Part shown: in pieces, positions 22,016-33,432 of the stretch | Numbering within the stretch: the first letter of the stretch is position 1 | Layout: every line of letters starts with the position of its first letter | Assembly: GCA_907163375.1 (NCBI GenBank) | Contig: CAJQUW010005305.1 | Coordinates: 62,001 to 126,000, forward strand | Origin: Prostheceraeus crozeri | Lineage: Eukaryota > Platyhelminthes > Polycladida > Euryleptidae | Length of the DNA stretch: 64,000 bases | Direction: 5' to 3' | Translations under genes and position numbers: made by a program | Notes under the pieces: model-generated | What the model was told of the DNA's origin: nothing | Databases searched by the model: none | Seen by the model: only the letters and a program-made list of their open reading frames with translations

Positions 22016-25000
22016 AATTTATCCGGAGCGAGCGAGCGAAGCGAATTATATGAGCGAGCGAATGAATCCGGTTATAAGATTATAGAGTTTGGCCGAAATC
22101 CTAATCGCGAGGCATTGCTAGTGAAGGTGGGAGGGTCTGTTTAGATCCATTGACTGTTAACGCGCGCCTCAGCGAGGCAGCCCCTCGCCAATAGGTTACA
22201 GTCCGGCCTGTTGCCCTTGGGTTTTGAGAGCACATAGTCCTAGAATTTTGCCTTATTCGACAAGGGGTAACAATGAAACTTTGCTTGCGGCTTCTAGAGT
22301 TAGACACCATTACCCCTTATGTATCCGATAGCACGGGTTCCTTTTCTATTGACAGTTGTAATAGAAAAGGGTGCTTGTGTTGTGGGTCCATACATAAATC
22401 TTCCTTTTTCGTATCAAACACCACTAGAAAGGCTTTTCTCATAGATTTAAGTGGTTCTTTCGATTGCAAATCCAGCTTTGTAATCTATCTCATTTCTTGC
22501 AGCGAATGCGGGTTCCAATATGTTGGCAAAACCACCCAATCTTTAAATGCTAGGTTGAATGGTCACCGTCACCATGCATCCTCAAAACCAACTACTTTCC
22601 TTTATGAGCACTTTAGGCAAGATGGTCATAATTTTTGCAACATTAAATTGCAAATTATAGACCATGTAGATTCTAACTTCTCTGATAATTCTGACCTTAG
22701 GGATAGGGAGCTTCTGAAGAGGGAGGATTTTTGGATTAAAACACTATGTACAATCTTCCCACTTGGCTTGAACGATGGAATTCAAGGTTTTGGTTGTGTC
22801 TCCAAAGGTTCCTTACATGAGCAGTACTTCTCTTCTCCGGTCCTTAGAAGACCTAGAGGGCATGGAATTCACAGTAATAAGAGAAATGTCTTGGCTAAAT
22901 GCTCGGAGTCTCTCTACGATAAAATTAATAGCCTTTGTTTTTCCAACATGTTTTACGAGTTTTACATCACTTTGAAGTCTCTTAGTCGTACCACACTTAA
23001 GCAACTTCTTGCTTTTACTCTTAGCAAGCCGGGTACCTGCTCGTATCTAGTCGAATCCTTCTGTTCGAGATTCTTAAAAGTCGAAGATTCCGTTGATAAG
23101 ATCGACAGGGAAGTTATTATTATCCCTTTTGAGTGCAAAGAAGTAGATATCTTAAAAGTTTCTTCCATTTTCGCTGATTCACATGTTAGTAGTATGTTGC
23201 CTAATCCAATTCGTAGTAAATGTCCACTACAGGTTTTCTTTAAATACACCACCCCTAATGGTCGGAAGCTCTTCAATTACAACCAGATCTTGAAGAATGC
23301 TTCTATTGATGAAATGAGAGAATTTATTAGCAAGCCTTGTCTTTGTTCTGATTCTATCTTCTGCTACAAGCCCGCTTCACACGTGGTTACAGGTGACTTG
23401 AGTATTATATCCAACCCTAAACTTAGGGATTTGATGGCTAAGGGCACTAATTATAGAGAGCCTATTCACAAGTCTTGGGATTTTGTTAGGGTCAGTGTTA
23501 AAAATGCACTAGTTGCATTTATTGAAAAGTCCTGCAGAAAATACGCCCTTAAGAATTCTGACTTCCAGAATTGGTCGGAGGCTGTCCTTAAGATAATTAG
23601 AAATCGCATTTCCTTCCTAAGTTCTAGCTTTCCATCTTTGCATTCGCACGAGGTACTAAGATCTAAGGAGTGTAAAAACTTCATCTCAAACTTTCAGAAG
23701 AATTACATCATTACTCCGGCGGATAAGGCCGCCAACAATTTTGTCATTGTGTGTAGGAAGTATTACCTCATTATCCTCTTGAACGAACTAGGCTTTGACC
23801 TTAGAAGTTTCAATGCTGTTGGTAATCAGACTTACGCACCAGTAATTTCTTCCATTAATGACATAATTGCCGAACATTGCACCACCCTCAAGGATTCCTT
23901 TGGCATAACGGTTAAAGATAAGTTTATGGTTTTACCTAAACTTTTCTGGATACCTAAATTGCACAAAAATCCGTATAAAAGTAGATTCATTGCTGGTGCC
24001 AGGAACAGCACATCCAAAGATTTGGCCATACTGGTGAACAAAGGTTTGCAATTGGTCCGGGACAAGTTTAGTAGTTATTGCCTTTCCATCAAGCATAATT
24101 CAGGTGTGAACGCCTTCTGGAGCATTAACTCTTCTGGGGAATTCCTTGACAGGATGTCGTGTTTGAATTGCCACTCCTTACAAGTATATGATTTCTCCAC
24201 ACTCTATACGAATCTTAATTTAGACCAGGTTATGGAGTCCTTGAAAGACTTATGTGAGTTAATTTTTAGCAGTTCCAAGAGCTTTATTTGCATTGGCTAT
24301 TATAGAACCTTCTTCTCGAATAAAAAATACAGAGGGTATCACTGCTGGTCCAAAACCCAATTCCTTAATGCAATAAGTTTTATCCTGAATAACACTTTTG
24401 TCACTTTCGGGGGCTTGTCTTCAAGCAAATTCGAGGCATACCTATAGGTGGGAATTCCAGCTCGCTCTTAGCTGACCTGTTTTTGGCTTACAGGGAGTTT
24501 AATTTTGTGAGGGGGCTCCTAGCGAGTAAGAGATTTGGCTTAGCCAAACTTCTCTCTCGTACCACTAGGTATGTCGATGACATTTGTGTTTTTAACTTCA
24601 AACATTTTGATAAGATCCTTCCTGAAATCTACCCGGTAGATCTCTTGGCTAGCAGAAGCGGGGACAGCAACAAATGTGTTAATTATTTGGATGTAAAAAT
24701 CAGGATCGAAGATGGTGGCCATTACATCACAGAGGTTTACCATAAGGTTGATAAGTTCAGCTTCCCAGTGGTGCTGTATATACTTTCCCCGAGAGTAACA
24801 TGCCTTTGAACACTGGCTTAAACATCTTTGCTGCCCAACTCATCAGATTCGCTAGGATTTCATCTGATACTTCCGCCTTCATATCAAGAGCTAAGGGCAT
24901 TTTTGATATCTTTAAAGGACGGGGTTATAAGAATAATTTGCTGGTTAATACTTGCATTAAGTCCTTCTCCAAGAATAGGTTCCTCGTTTTTAAGTTTGGT

Positions 25001-25560
25001 TGTTTTTCGCCCCGCCAGATGCCATCCATCATTGGCATGTTGGGCTAAGATAACCTCTTCTAGTTTCAAGTGCGTCCTTTTGTCCTAATATATTAAAAAA
25101 ATTATTTTCGGTTAGGTTCTGCTATGTTTCCTCAGGCTTGGAGAGACCTTCCATATCGTACATTCGATATGGTTGGCCTGGCCCCGCCATGTGGTATAGG
25201 TTGGAGGTTAGGGGCCGAAACCTTGCTTCATGCAGCCATATGGCTCCTCCCTGATGACTCCATACATAGCAAACTTAATTTTGGTTTTTTAGGTTTCTAA
25301 TTTTCACCTTTTGTTATTTTTAGTTAGCTTCTCGTCAGGTCCATGACGAACTCTTATTACTGTTCTTATTTGATAAAAATTAAATCGTTTATAAGTATTA
25401 ATTTATTTCCCTTACCGTCTTCAGTTGAGTAGACTTGCCTTTATACGTATTCCAGTACCTGCTCTTTACTAGAGTAGGTTGCTCTATGTTGTCAGTATTA
25501 ATTTATATTCATTCGTTCATGACTTTTAATTACCTAATTATTTACAAGATTCTCCACTAG
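22016..25560 (+). mobile_element. Permuted Penelope-like element (Naiad/Hydra type)
   Basis: A 3.5-kb plus-strand element sits inside the reverse-transcriptase gene of the canonical PLE, with 22016 and ~25560 as its approximate ends. The 5' end carries GAGCGAGCGAATGAATCCGG-like short repeats (22020-22070). The 3' tail (25050-25560) holds a small hairpin, CCATATCG/CGATATGG, near 25155-25176. The single gene has the GIY-YIG nuclease before the reverse transcriptase, the order reported for Naiad and related PLEs. CATTCGCTCAT at the left junction (reverse strand) resembles CATTCGTTCAT near 25511. Confidence 0.75.
22273..25047 (+). pseudogene. GIY-YIG endonuclease-reverse transcriptase of permuted PLE
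   Basis: The first 724 codons are open. Residues ~30-40 have a compact cysteine cluster (CNRKGCLCC). Residues ~72-120 are the GIY-YIG nuclease (VIYLISCSECGFQYVGKTTQ, then LNARLNGHRHH and LYEHF). Residues ~300-720 are PLE reverse transcriptase: ITPADKAANNFVIVCRKYY, VLPKLFWIPKLHKNPYKSRF, and LQVYDFSTLYTNL (motif A). Continuing in other phases are RGIPIGGNSSSLLADLFLAY (motif B), TTRYVDDICVF (catalytic YVDD box, ~24565) and NYLDVKI. The C-terminal domain ends KFGCFSPRQMP and a stop near 25047. About two frame breaks interrupt it, otherwise it looks young. The order nuclease-then-polymerase separates it from every other PLE in this window. Confidence 0.85.
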
Positions 25561-25569
25561 GGTAATTGT

Positions 25570-26870
25570 TTAACTTTGGCGTCTTCCGTTTCCTGGATCC
25601 TTCGAATTTTTTTGACCGTGTCGTGTCTTGATTTGATTTACAGCATCCAAAGCAGGGGCTATCGGAATGCCGTTGGGTAGAAATTGACCACATCTAGAGA
25701 TGTGAAACATGCAGTCTTCGCTTATTGCTTCAGTATAATTTTTAGATATATCTGTAAGTTCCAGAGAACTTTTTAAATGTGCAGGTGCAAAGTTCACAAG
25801 TTGATTCGAAATACGGCCGCAAAAAATCCAATCAACTTTGTTAATAGGGTTATTGGTAACCGAAGCAATAGGCCTGAGAGGATACTGATTACATTTAATT
25901 ATCTCTTTATGATCTTTAATCAACGCGTAGAAATTTGAAGGTTGGCTTCCCGAAACATGCAAGCGCTGCAAAATCGATTTACTCAAGTTATCTTCAAAAA
26001 TATTATTTATCATACTTCTTCGATTTTAGGAGGTGACAGTGTACAGTGTAGTGTTCGCTTGCTTCTCTAAACTATTTTTCTTACTTTATTTGATTGGGTT
26101 ATACGTGAATCTATCTTTTAAGATCTTCTCAGCTCTATCATTTCTGAGGCTTTCGTGACACAAAGTCGATTGCTTTTATCGGTAGCTGTAATCAAAAGGT
26201 CATTTTTTCAAGAATTTTTTTATTGTTTCGCATTTTTTATTGAAACTTGTATAGTTATCTTTGTGTTTGACATGAGACACTTAAGTTTTAACGGCTTCAA
26301 TTATTTCTTTTTTTAAACAACAGTAAATTGACTTCGTTTTCGTTATCCATGCAATTGGGTAACGTGACAGTATTTTTATGAAAAGGTATGTTCGTAAAGT
26401 CATTATTGCCAGTGTCATTTCTAAGCTCGAGGTTAAATTTCCAACGCTATTATGCGTCAGTTTTTCTAACGCTAATTCAACATCATCCATAAACTCATCA
26501 GAATTCAAGTTTGGTGGAATCCTGAAATTAGGGCCTTTTTTGAGAACATCAATCAAATCAAATGGTAAATCAATGTTCGTTTCGTTCGTATACAAACTAC
26601 AAGATGCGTCACGAGAATGTTGAAGCTTACCCAACTGGTCCTGCGGAGAGACGCGGCAAAAATATTCATCTGCATACTCGAAAGGAAATGATGGCTTGAC
26701 TGTGATGATACTTCATTCTACCATGTGGGTAATTATCATAAGATAACTGTCCCCATTTTTTACCATGTGTTGTGAATTTTAGCTCTTCTTCCTTACGCAA
26801 ATCAGCCCCTAATAAATGAAGCAATGCTCAAGGATATCCACGTGTAATCTCCTTGTAGTAGTAAGGAACG
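25570..26870 (-). pseudogene. N-terminal and early reverse-transcriptase part of the canonical PLE
   Basis: It is minus-strand coding in pieces: HGKKWGQLSYDNYPHGR near 26750, DVLKKGPNFRIPPNLNSDEF near 26540, and FYALIKDHKEIIKCNQYPLR to SELTD-like sequence at 25750-25950, then SRCGQFLPNGIPIAPALDAV near 25650. These match the order of PLE N-terminal and reverse-transcriptase fingers/palm. The coding similarity ends near 25565, where the plus-strand PLE has inserted. Several frame breaks are present. Confidence 0.7.
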
Positions 26871-26875
26871 TTTCG

Positions 26876-27571
26876 TAGTAGTGCGACTTTTCCTGCAGAA
26901 GCTATGAAGCAGACATTGAAGCGTGTAAAAGTAGTTTTTAATTGAACGGATGTGCTAACATAAGGAAGTGCAACAAAACCAAAAATAAACACAAATCAAA
27001 TGATAGCAAAAACAATACAAAATCAATAAGTAGCAAATGTACACTAAAGTTGCCTTTTGTCAGCGATAGTTTAATAAGAAAAATTAACTAGAAACTAGAC
27101 TCAACTAAGACAAACTAGAAATCAACTTTGTAACTACCGGAAATAAGAAACTGCGCCAGGCTTTGAAAAGAAATAACCCGTGCAAAAAACATAGCAATTG
27201 TGAAATCTGCGTAAAACTTCCTGATAAGTATAATTGTGATAAATCATGCGTTGTTCATGAATTTGAGTGTAAATTTTGTAATTCTAAATGTATAGAAAAA
27301 CTGCTCGGCCGTTCAGTTTGCGGTATAACGAACATAAAAATAGCATCATCAACCGTGATTGTCATAGCGCCTTGAGAGATCAAAAAAAAATTTGCAACCC
27401 GTGTACCAACATAGATAGCTTCAATATTAATTTCTTAAAGTGTGCGGACGATCCAATTGAGACAAGTTTGATGGAATCTCGTTTGATCGATTTTCGTAAG
27501 CCAGAATTGAACAAGCGTCACGAGGGTGTTGTTGCACCTACTGTTAGAATCATCTAGTAAGGCAGTGACCA
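26876..27571 (+). pseudogene. 5'-truncated inverted copy of the canonical PLE 3' end
   Basis: About 700 bases match the reverse complement of about 20780-21470 at very high identity (for example CGACTTTTCCTGCAGAAGC at 26885 and its complement at about 21452). It encodes the cysteine knuckles (CEICVKLPDKYNC at 27205) and GIY-YIG end, including RYNEHKNSIINRD, finishing in NKRHEGVVAPTVRII. It begins exactly where the minus-strand PLE 5' end stops, so the two lie head to head. Its own 3' tail is cut at 27571, where similarity to 20756-20790 ends. Confidence 0.85.
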
Positions 27572-29056
27572 CCCAAGTAAAATTACCGCTGTCAGTTTAA
27601 CAAATACTTACCAAGTACTTGGCATTAATGTCATAAACATTTAAGAAATATTTAAGAAATATTTATCAAACCTAGTACATTTCCTAAACTTTTACTAAAT
27701 ATTTAGCAAACTTGCCAAACTTCCACAAAATATTTGGCAAATTCTCTGAACTTTTACGAAATGTTTAGTAAATATTTTGTAAATTTTCCAAACTTTTACA
27801 AAACATTTAGCAAATTATTTCTAGCTTCATAATATGTCTAGCAAATAATAAGCAAATTTTATCCTACTTCATAGGCGATTATGAAACATTTGCAAATTTG
27901 AATTCATGAAAAATATCTTCTTGTATGAAATGTTTTATATTTATCAAATAGAAAACCAAAACAATCATAATTCAGCAAAAAGATAGCTAGTAAAACGCTC
28001 TGCTCGAATTATTCATGCTCAAAGTCGTTCAAAATCCGTGCGGCATATAAAACTGCATGACTATAATAAAATGACTAATCTTGCTAAAATTATGCTTTGT
28101 ACGATAACATTCATAGAGATTACAAAAACTGAGCCCTGCTCCCAAAGTAAACAGCAGAAGGAATAGATATCCTTCAAAAATATAATTTTTCATACGTATT
28201 TGGAAAATGAACAGAGTTTTATATAGTAGCACACATCGAACGATCCGATACAAATAATTTTTATGAATATCACTTTTATCAACATAAAGGAAATTTCTCT
28301 ATCCGGATTTGATCATTCTTCATTTGAAAATCCTTTCAACCGGAAAGCATGCCCACAGCCCGAATACGCATTTCACTTCATCTGAAACACTGTCATTTCG
28401 AGTCAAACACCGTCGCGCCGTTATCAGTTACATTTTTAAGAATAGAGGTGATATCACGAAAAATTTACAGTTCAACGGAGAAACAGTCACTACCAAATGA
28501 AGTTTGAAGCGATGATACGAGGTCACTGAAAAAAACATCTTCGCGGTTGGACCACAACACGGTTGTCCGAATCTGATGATCGCTGGGACGTTGCGAGTAT
28601 GAGAGATTTATGGATAAAGAATAATTCCAGTAGTTTTCGGGGTTAATTAGCTGACAAGACAAGACGGAAAAGCAGCCGAATGTAGGTCAGGTATTGAGTC
28701 ATCGATGGACAGATACACAGCCTCAGCAATCAACACCTGTAAAAAAGAAGACAAATCTTGTGCTGATGTGCAGAGCAGAATTATCAAACTTAACGGATCT
28801 TAATTAACATTCTATGGGTAGGCCTACTCAAAGTTCAGAAGATAAATCATTTATAGTAATTTTAGGTGTTACAGTAAAGACTATTAAGAAAACTGCTTTT
28901 GGATTATTTCATCTCTGACAATGTGGGAAGCGATATTCTTAGGAATTTTCATAGCAAATGAAGATATTCAAGAGTGGTTGAATTGTGATCATTAACAATT
29001 TATCAATTATTTTTTTAATCAACACTCTTAGTATTTATCAATAATTTTATTTTGAT
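27572..29056. other. Subterminal AT-rich repeats, then unassigned sequence
   Basis: Bases 27590-27850 are degenerate words of the AAATATTTAGCAAACTT type. Beyond this no gene was recognised. Confidence 0.5.
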
Positions 29057-29064
29057 ATTCAAGT

Positions 29065-31383
29065 CAGGGCTGTGGAGCCGATGCGTTATCTCATCGGCTA
29101 CGGCTCCGGCTCCACGACACTGATGTGAAAGGCTCCGGCTCGGCTCCGGTCCGGCTCCGACTCCGACTTCAAATTCAGGTTCTATCTATGCTGGTTATCC
29201 TGAATCCGTTGAACGGGTTTTTTGGATAACGGTGTGGCCTTTAGAGGCTTGCTACAATCATCAAATTAGTTTTCATTAACAAGCAACGACTTAAGTTAAT
29301 AATAAAAATGATAATAGCCTAATATAATGACAAGTAACATACTTGTCATATATTTTTGCATGAATTGACTATCTCTGGAAGATAAAATAAAGTTATAGCC
29401 AGGATTGGTTAAATTAGATAAAGATCTCCCGCACTGGCTAAATATAAATTGGCCTAGCCTGCAACCAGTCTACTACGAGGCTACATTAAATAAGACCACA
29501 TGAGTGATGATGATATACCTAATTAGCCGTCACAGGGGCCGAATAGTAGTATAAGCTTTTTAACAAAGCTTGAATATGAAACTGGATAGCGCAGGCCTCT
29601 AAATAGCTTATAGGGCCTGTATCTACTCGAACATGGAAAGGGTATCGCCTATATAGCCAAATATACCGTATCAATAAAGATATCAATTGCTTTATTGAAT
29701 ATTAAAGTGTATATAGGCTAGCTTAGGTTGTTTTTGTTATTTGTTATTGCCTTTATTCAATAGTCTGTTGGTCCATGAATAATATGATCGGTGGGTAGCC
29801 CACGACTCATCATCTGTAGAAATTGTAATTTAGATAGCGTCATTGCAATGTAGGCTAGAAATGTACAATTGAAAATTATACTTGAAAAAATTAAAAATAT
29901 CTAATTTAGGACAAGTTTTGTAATTCTATGCAGCATACTTAATAAGTTAAGGCCTAACTTACATTATATTAATTTCGTATTTTTCATTATGGCGTAAAGT
30001 TGAACTAAATAATTCATCAATGATTCATGTCTATTATTATATTCAATTTATGTATAACACATTACCACTATTCCTCTGATGATGGTTAGGCTGATGAAAC
30101 TGAACTTGGAGTATCACACAGTATGTTGCAGGGTGCTATGCATAATAAAAATTTGACTGCGAGCACCGAGCAGAAATCCCATCTACTTTGCTAGCTTTCG
30201 AATGCACGTCCGGTTTAATGTCACAGACAATAGAAAAGGGAGGTCAAAAGGCGCCTTTATTGAGAGCGTCTCAGTCTTTTTTTATTGTTTACATATAAGT
30301 CAGCATGATATCAGCATAAAGTGTTGACAGACGGAAAAAATAATAATGAAAATTCTTGAAATCCACAGGTCTATGACATTTGGGGAAATATTATTACACG
30401 ATACGGCTCTTGTGCAGTCCTTCCCCCCCATTTTTTCACTGGTCAAAAGATGCAGCACCATTGGATGTCCGTTTCAGCATCACCGGTTTGAGTGAAGCAT
30501 TCCGTGCTGTTGTAAAAATCTACGTGGGTAATTGCGATGTCATGGTCGCAAATTTCGTCAGCAAGTCAACATTGTAATTTGCCTTCGGGTTTTTCGCATT
30601 GAAACATACCCTTTGAATTTTGAAGTCAAAGGAAATTCATTGTGAATGAGATACCTTTAAAATAATAGGGCGCTACTAGAAGTGGCTGGGTCGCTTATTG
30701 CTATAGCCATGCGGTCATTCGTGTGAGTGTGAAGAGTTATCCCTCCAATCAAAATTGATCAATTTGAATAATCGATTGTTTTGAAAAATGTAGGTGGGGG
30801 GACTGCACAAGAGCCTACAATACAATCTAAGGAAATTGGCATTGTCACGGATGCCAGTAGTTTCTGCCAGTAGCCATACCGATAGATGATAGCCTACATA
30901 GTAACCGTATTAGATTTAAGACATTGCGCAAGAAATGTAGCTATATTATCTTTGCTGACTGAACTGGAAATGTGTACATAAATGACTGGCGACTTGTCGC
31001 TAGGAATCTACAATCATCTAGTTAGCATGTATATAACAAGTCTTCAATGGATTTTGGAGAATACCTTGTCAATATGGAAATTAGTATTACGAAACATATG
31101 CAATAAAAAATATTACACATGTGTGTAAATATATAATAAATATAATACAAAAGAAGGCGGCAACTGCAAAGAAAGATATCGTGGAGGACAGATCATTGGT
31201 ATACTTAAAATACATATCTTTAGATTTCAAATGATTTAATTTTTTTATGATGCCAATTAATAACTTTCAAAATTCTAGATTTATATCAAAGCTCAAACTA
31301 TCGGAGCCGGAGCCTTTGTGATAAATCGGCTCCGGCTCCGACCAAAACCATCGGCTCCTTAAGGCTCCGGCTCCACAGCCCTG
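29065..31383. mobile_element. 2.3-kb hAT-type non-autonomous transposon
   Basis: The ends are CAGGGCTGTGGAGCCG (29065) and its reverse complement (to 31383). Flanking both is ATTCAAGT (29057-29064 and 31384-31391), a perfect 8-bp target duplication, as hAT elements make. The subterminal zones carry many GGCTCCGGCTCC repeats on both sides. There is no transposase inside, so it must be mobilised in trans. A smaller element sits inside at 30405-30815. Confidence 0.9.
30405..30815. mobile_element. 411-bp MITE nested in the hAT element
   Basis: It has perfect 16-bp inverted ends, GGCTCTTGTGCAGTCC, with looser similarity for ~20 further bases (C-rich run then ATTTTTTCA). TAC flanks each side (30402-30404 and 30816-30818), suggesting a 3-bp duplication, as for PIF/Harbinger-type elements, though TA alone would fit other families. 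It is non-coding. Confidence 0.7.
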
Positions 31384-31391
31384 ATTCAAGT

Positions 31392-32296
31392 ACCGGTAAC
31401 TGTTTTTACAAAAAATGCAATCTGCAAATTAAAACAGAGCCTTACCGAGATGTAGCCTATTACCGACTGCTTGTCAACCGTTCATGCGATGAAGATATTC
31501 AGGAATGCTTGTATTTTTATTATAGTATTTAATACCGCACATGTAATTTTATTTTGATATTTTATTTTATTTTAAACAATTTGTTTAAAATCACAATCTG
31601 CAAACACATACACACGTAATGTCATCTTGTCTACCGCTTATATGACAGCATCTCTGCAGGTAATTCATGGTGGGCCTACAACTAACATGTGACCATAATA
31701 GCTAGGCCTTACGATGATATTGAAAAGTGCGAAGCATAATTTGTAATAAGTAAACACAAATTGAATATAAGAGTAGCAATGAGTTTGTACTTTGTTTGTT
31801 TTATATTTATCGTAAAGCATGAAAAATTATTGATTTTGCAAAACTAAACCTATTGTTGGACTGCAACGCATGACTGATCTTTATTACAGTGTGCATGTAG
31901 CCTACAACGTGCAGTCCGTCGTGTAGCATCTATGCCTTTTGTGTGCTTGATCATTTTTCTTAAACTACTCGAAATGTCAAATTGATACCATTTTCTAAAA
32001 TGTGGCAATTCTGAAAAAATTAATTGAATATCATAGGCGGTAGCTACAGGTTTTCAATTCAACATATATAAAATGGAAATAGTGACCTATTTAAACAAGC
32101 TTCCTTGATGGATCCATCTTTTAGAAAATAGATTAAATTGCATAACTTAAGCAGATATCGAATAGCTCAATAGTTAGTCCGCATTGATAAAAACATTCTC
32201 CATCTAAAATTTTTGCAGTCCTGAAATAGAACTTTTTGACTTATAGCATGTTTGACTGTTTCAAAAATTTTTCAATTATTTGTCATCCAAATATTG
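31392..32296. other. No recognised feature
   Basis: AT-rich, with a (TATTTTATTTTA) run near 31555. No gene is supported. Confidence 0.5.
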
Positions 32297-32386
32297 ATGC
32301 CATTGCACAAGTATACTACATATCTAAATATTGAAGTGCTAAATTAAAATGGTTTTAATGCGCTAATTAAGTTCTTTCGTGCTCAT
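32297..32386 (+). repeat. 90-bp direct repeat, upstream copy
   Basis: It is identical base for base to 35392-35481, which includes the end of the transposase-like gene's coding sequence and its stop codon. The copy is followed directly by TTAGGGTGGTCC, a probable element end. Confidence 0.95.
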
Positions 32387-33432
32387 TAGGGTGGTCCACA
32401 AATATATGGGAAAAATAAAACATTCAAAATTCGCCTCGCTCCCTTTATTTTCTTGTTCCAATACATGTTTTGGAATTCCAGTTCAAATTTCAGCTCAATC
32501 GGAGAGTATTTAGCGGTCGCGCCCAAGTGTCGAATTCAGGAGTAGTCAGACTTCGCGTTTCTTCGAGCGTCATTTTATGAATCTTAATACAACTTCTTGT
32601 GTGTTATGAGTCACTTCTGTATGAAGCGCACACCTATGAATGAACAGAAAGGAAAGAAATGATTTATTGATTAAAGAACTTGCCACCGAGTGGTCAAATA
32701 CACCTTTCACATAATAGAGTTCAGTTATCTTGCGCGTTCAATGCCATTCGTTCCCTGAGGTGTCGGCCTGAATAAGCTTATACCGTACATTGAACTCGTC
32801 TTGTGTTTTTCTCCGACTGCTATCTACACCCTGTGTCGTACACACTCGTATCAACTGTTTATCAATCCGTGCAATCAAGGTGAGTTTATTTGAGATCATC
32901 TAATTGTACATGTATAAACTCGAGCCGATAGTGATAGAAAAATTCTTATCCAACAATAAGAGATGACATCTACCTAATGATAAGCTAACTATATTTTCTC
33001 AGCAAAGATATAATGAAATAACGCATTTGTTAAACCACATATTATTCATCCATATGTATAGACTAACAAGTAATGGATCTCAGCCATCAACATATCACAC
33101 CTGCCGGCAAACGAATGTTTCTTAAGCGATTCGTTACAGAATAAATAATTAATAAATTCGGGGATCTTAGGCAATATAATATTGATGGTTGGTTCAATTA
33201 ATAAATCCGTTACAAAATAAATAATGATAAAAAATTACATGTACTTATTGTTGGGGATTTTATTCGTATTACCCTGCATGTCTGTTTAACAGAAAAATAT
33301 TTTTATGTATTTTAGTGGTTAAAATAGAAGTTTTCATGAATTGATAATGTATAATGAAACACTTGCTGTACAAATGCATATCCTGTCGCAGTACATGTAC
33401 CTATATTCAATATTGATATTTTCTTTGTAGAT
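32387..33432 (+). promoter_or_regulatory. 5' region of the transposase-like gene, with a 5' UTR intron
   Basis: It begins TAGGGTGGTCCACAAATA, a likely element end. Splicing signals suggest a non-coding first exon ending CAATCAAG with donor GTGAGT at 32880, and an acceptor TTTCTTTGTAG at 33430, two bases before the start codon ATGGCTCG. The transcription start is not identifiable from the sequence. Confidence 0.45.

Larger units (their letters stand above)
20756..26870 (-). mobile_element. Canonical Penelope-like element, split by another PLE
   Basis: The 5' half lies at about 25565-26870 and the 3' half at about 20756-22015, both minus; the gap is filled by a plus-strand element. The 5' half encodes the N-terminal region (VLKKGPNFRIPPNL near 26550) and the start of the reverse transcriptase (FYALIKDHKE, YPLRPIASVTNNPINK, then a motif-A-like FLPNGIP). 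The 3' half encodes the next reverse-transcriptase block (LQIKGVPMGSHYAPPLS at about 21870) and a C-terminal GIY-YIG region (CEICVKLPDKYNC and CKFCNSKCIEKLLGR around 21060-21150). The 3' tail, toward 20756, has ACGCTTGGTCACTGCC on plus. The element is a dead, interrupted copy. Confidence 0.75.

Noticed and set aside
25200-25300. Hammerhead ribozyme in the PLE 3' tail (GAAAC and CTGATGA words near 25218 and 25252)
   Set aside because: Stems around the core do not pair in either linear or permuted order by eye, and no GAAA follows CTGATGA.
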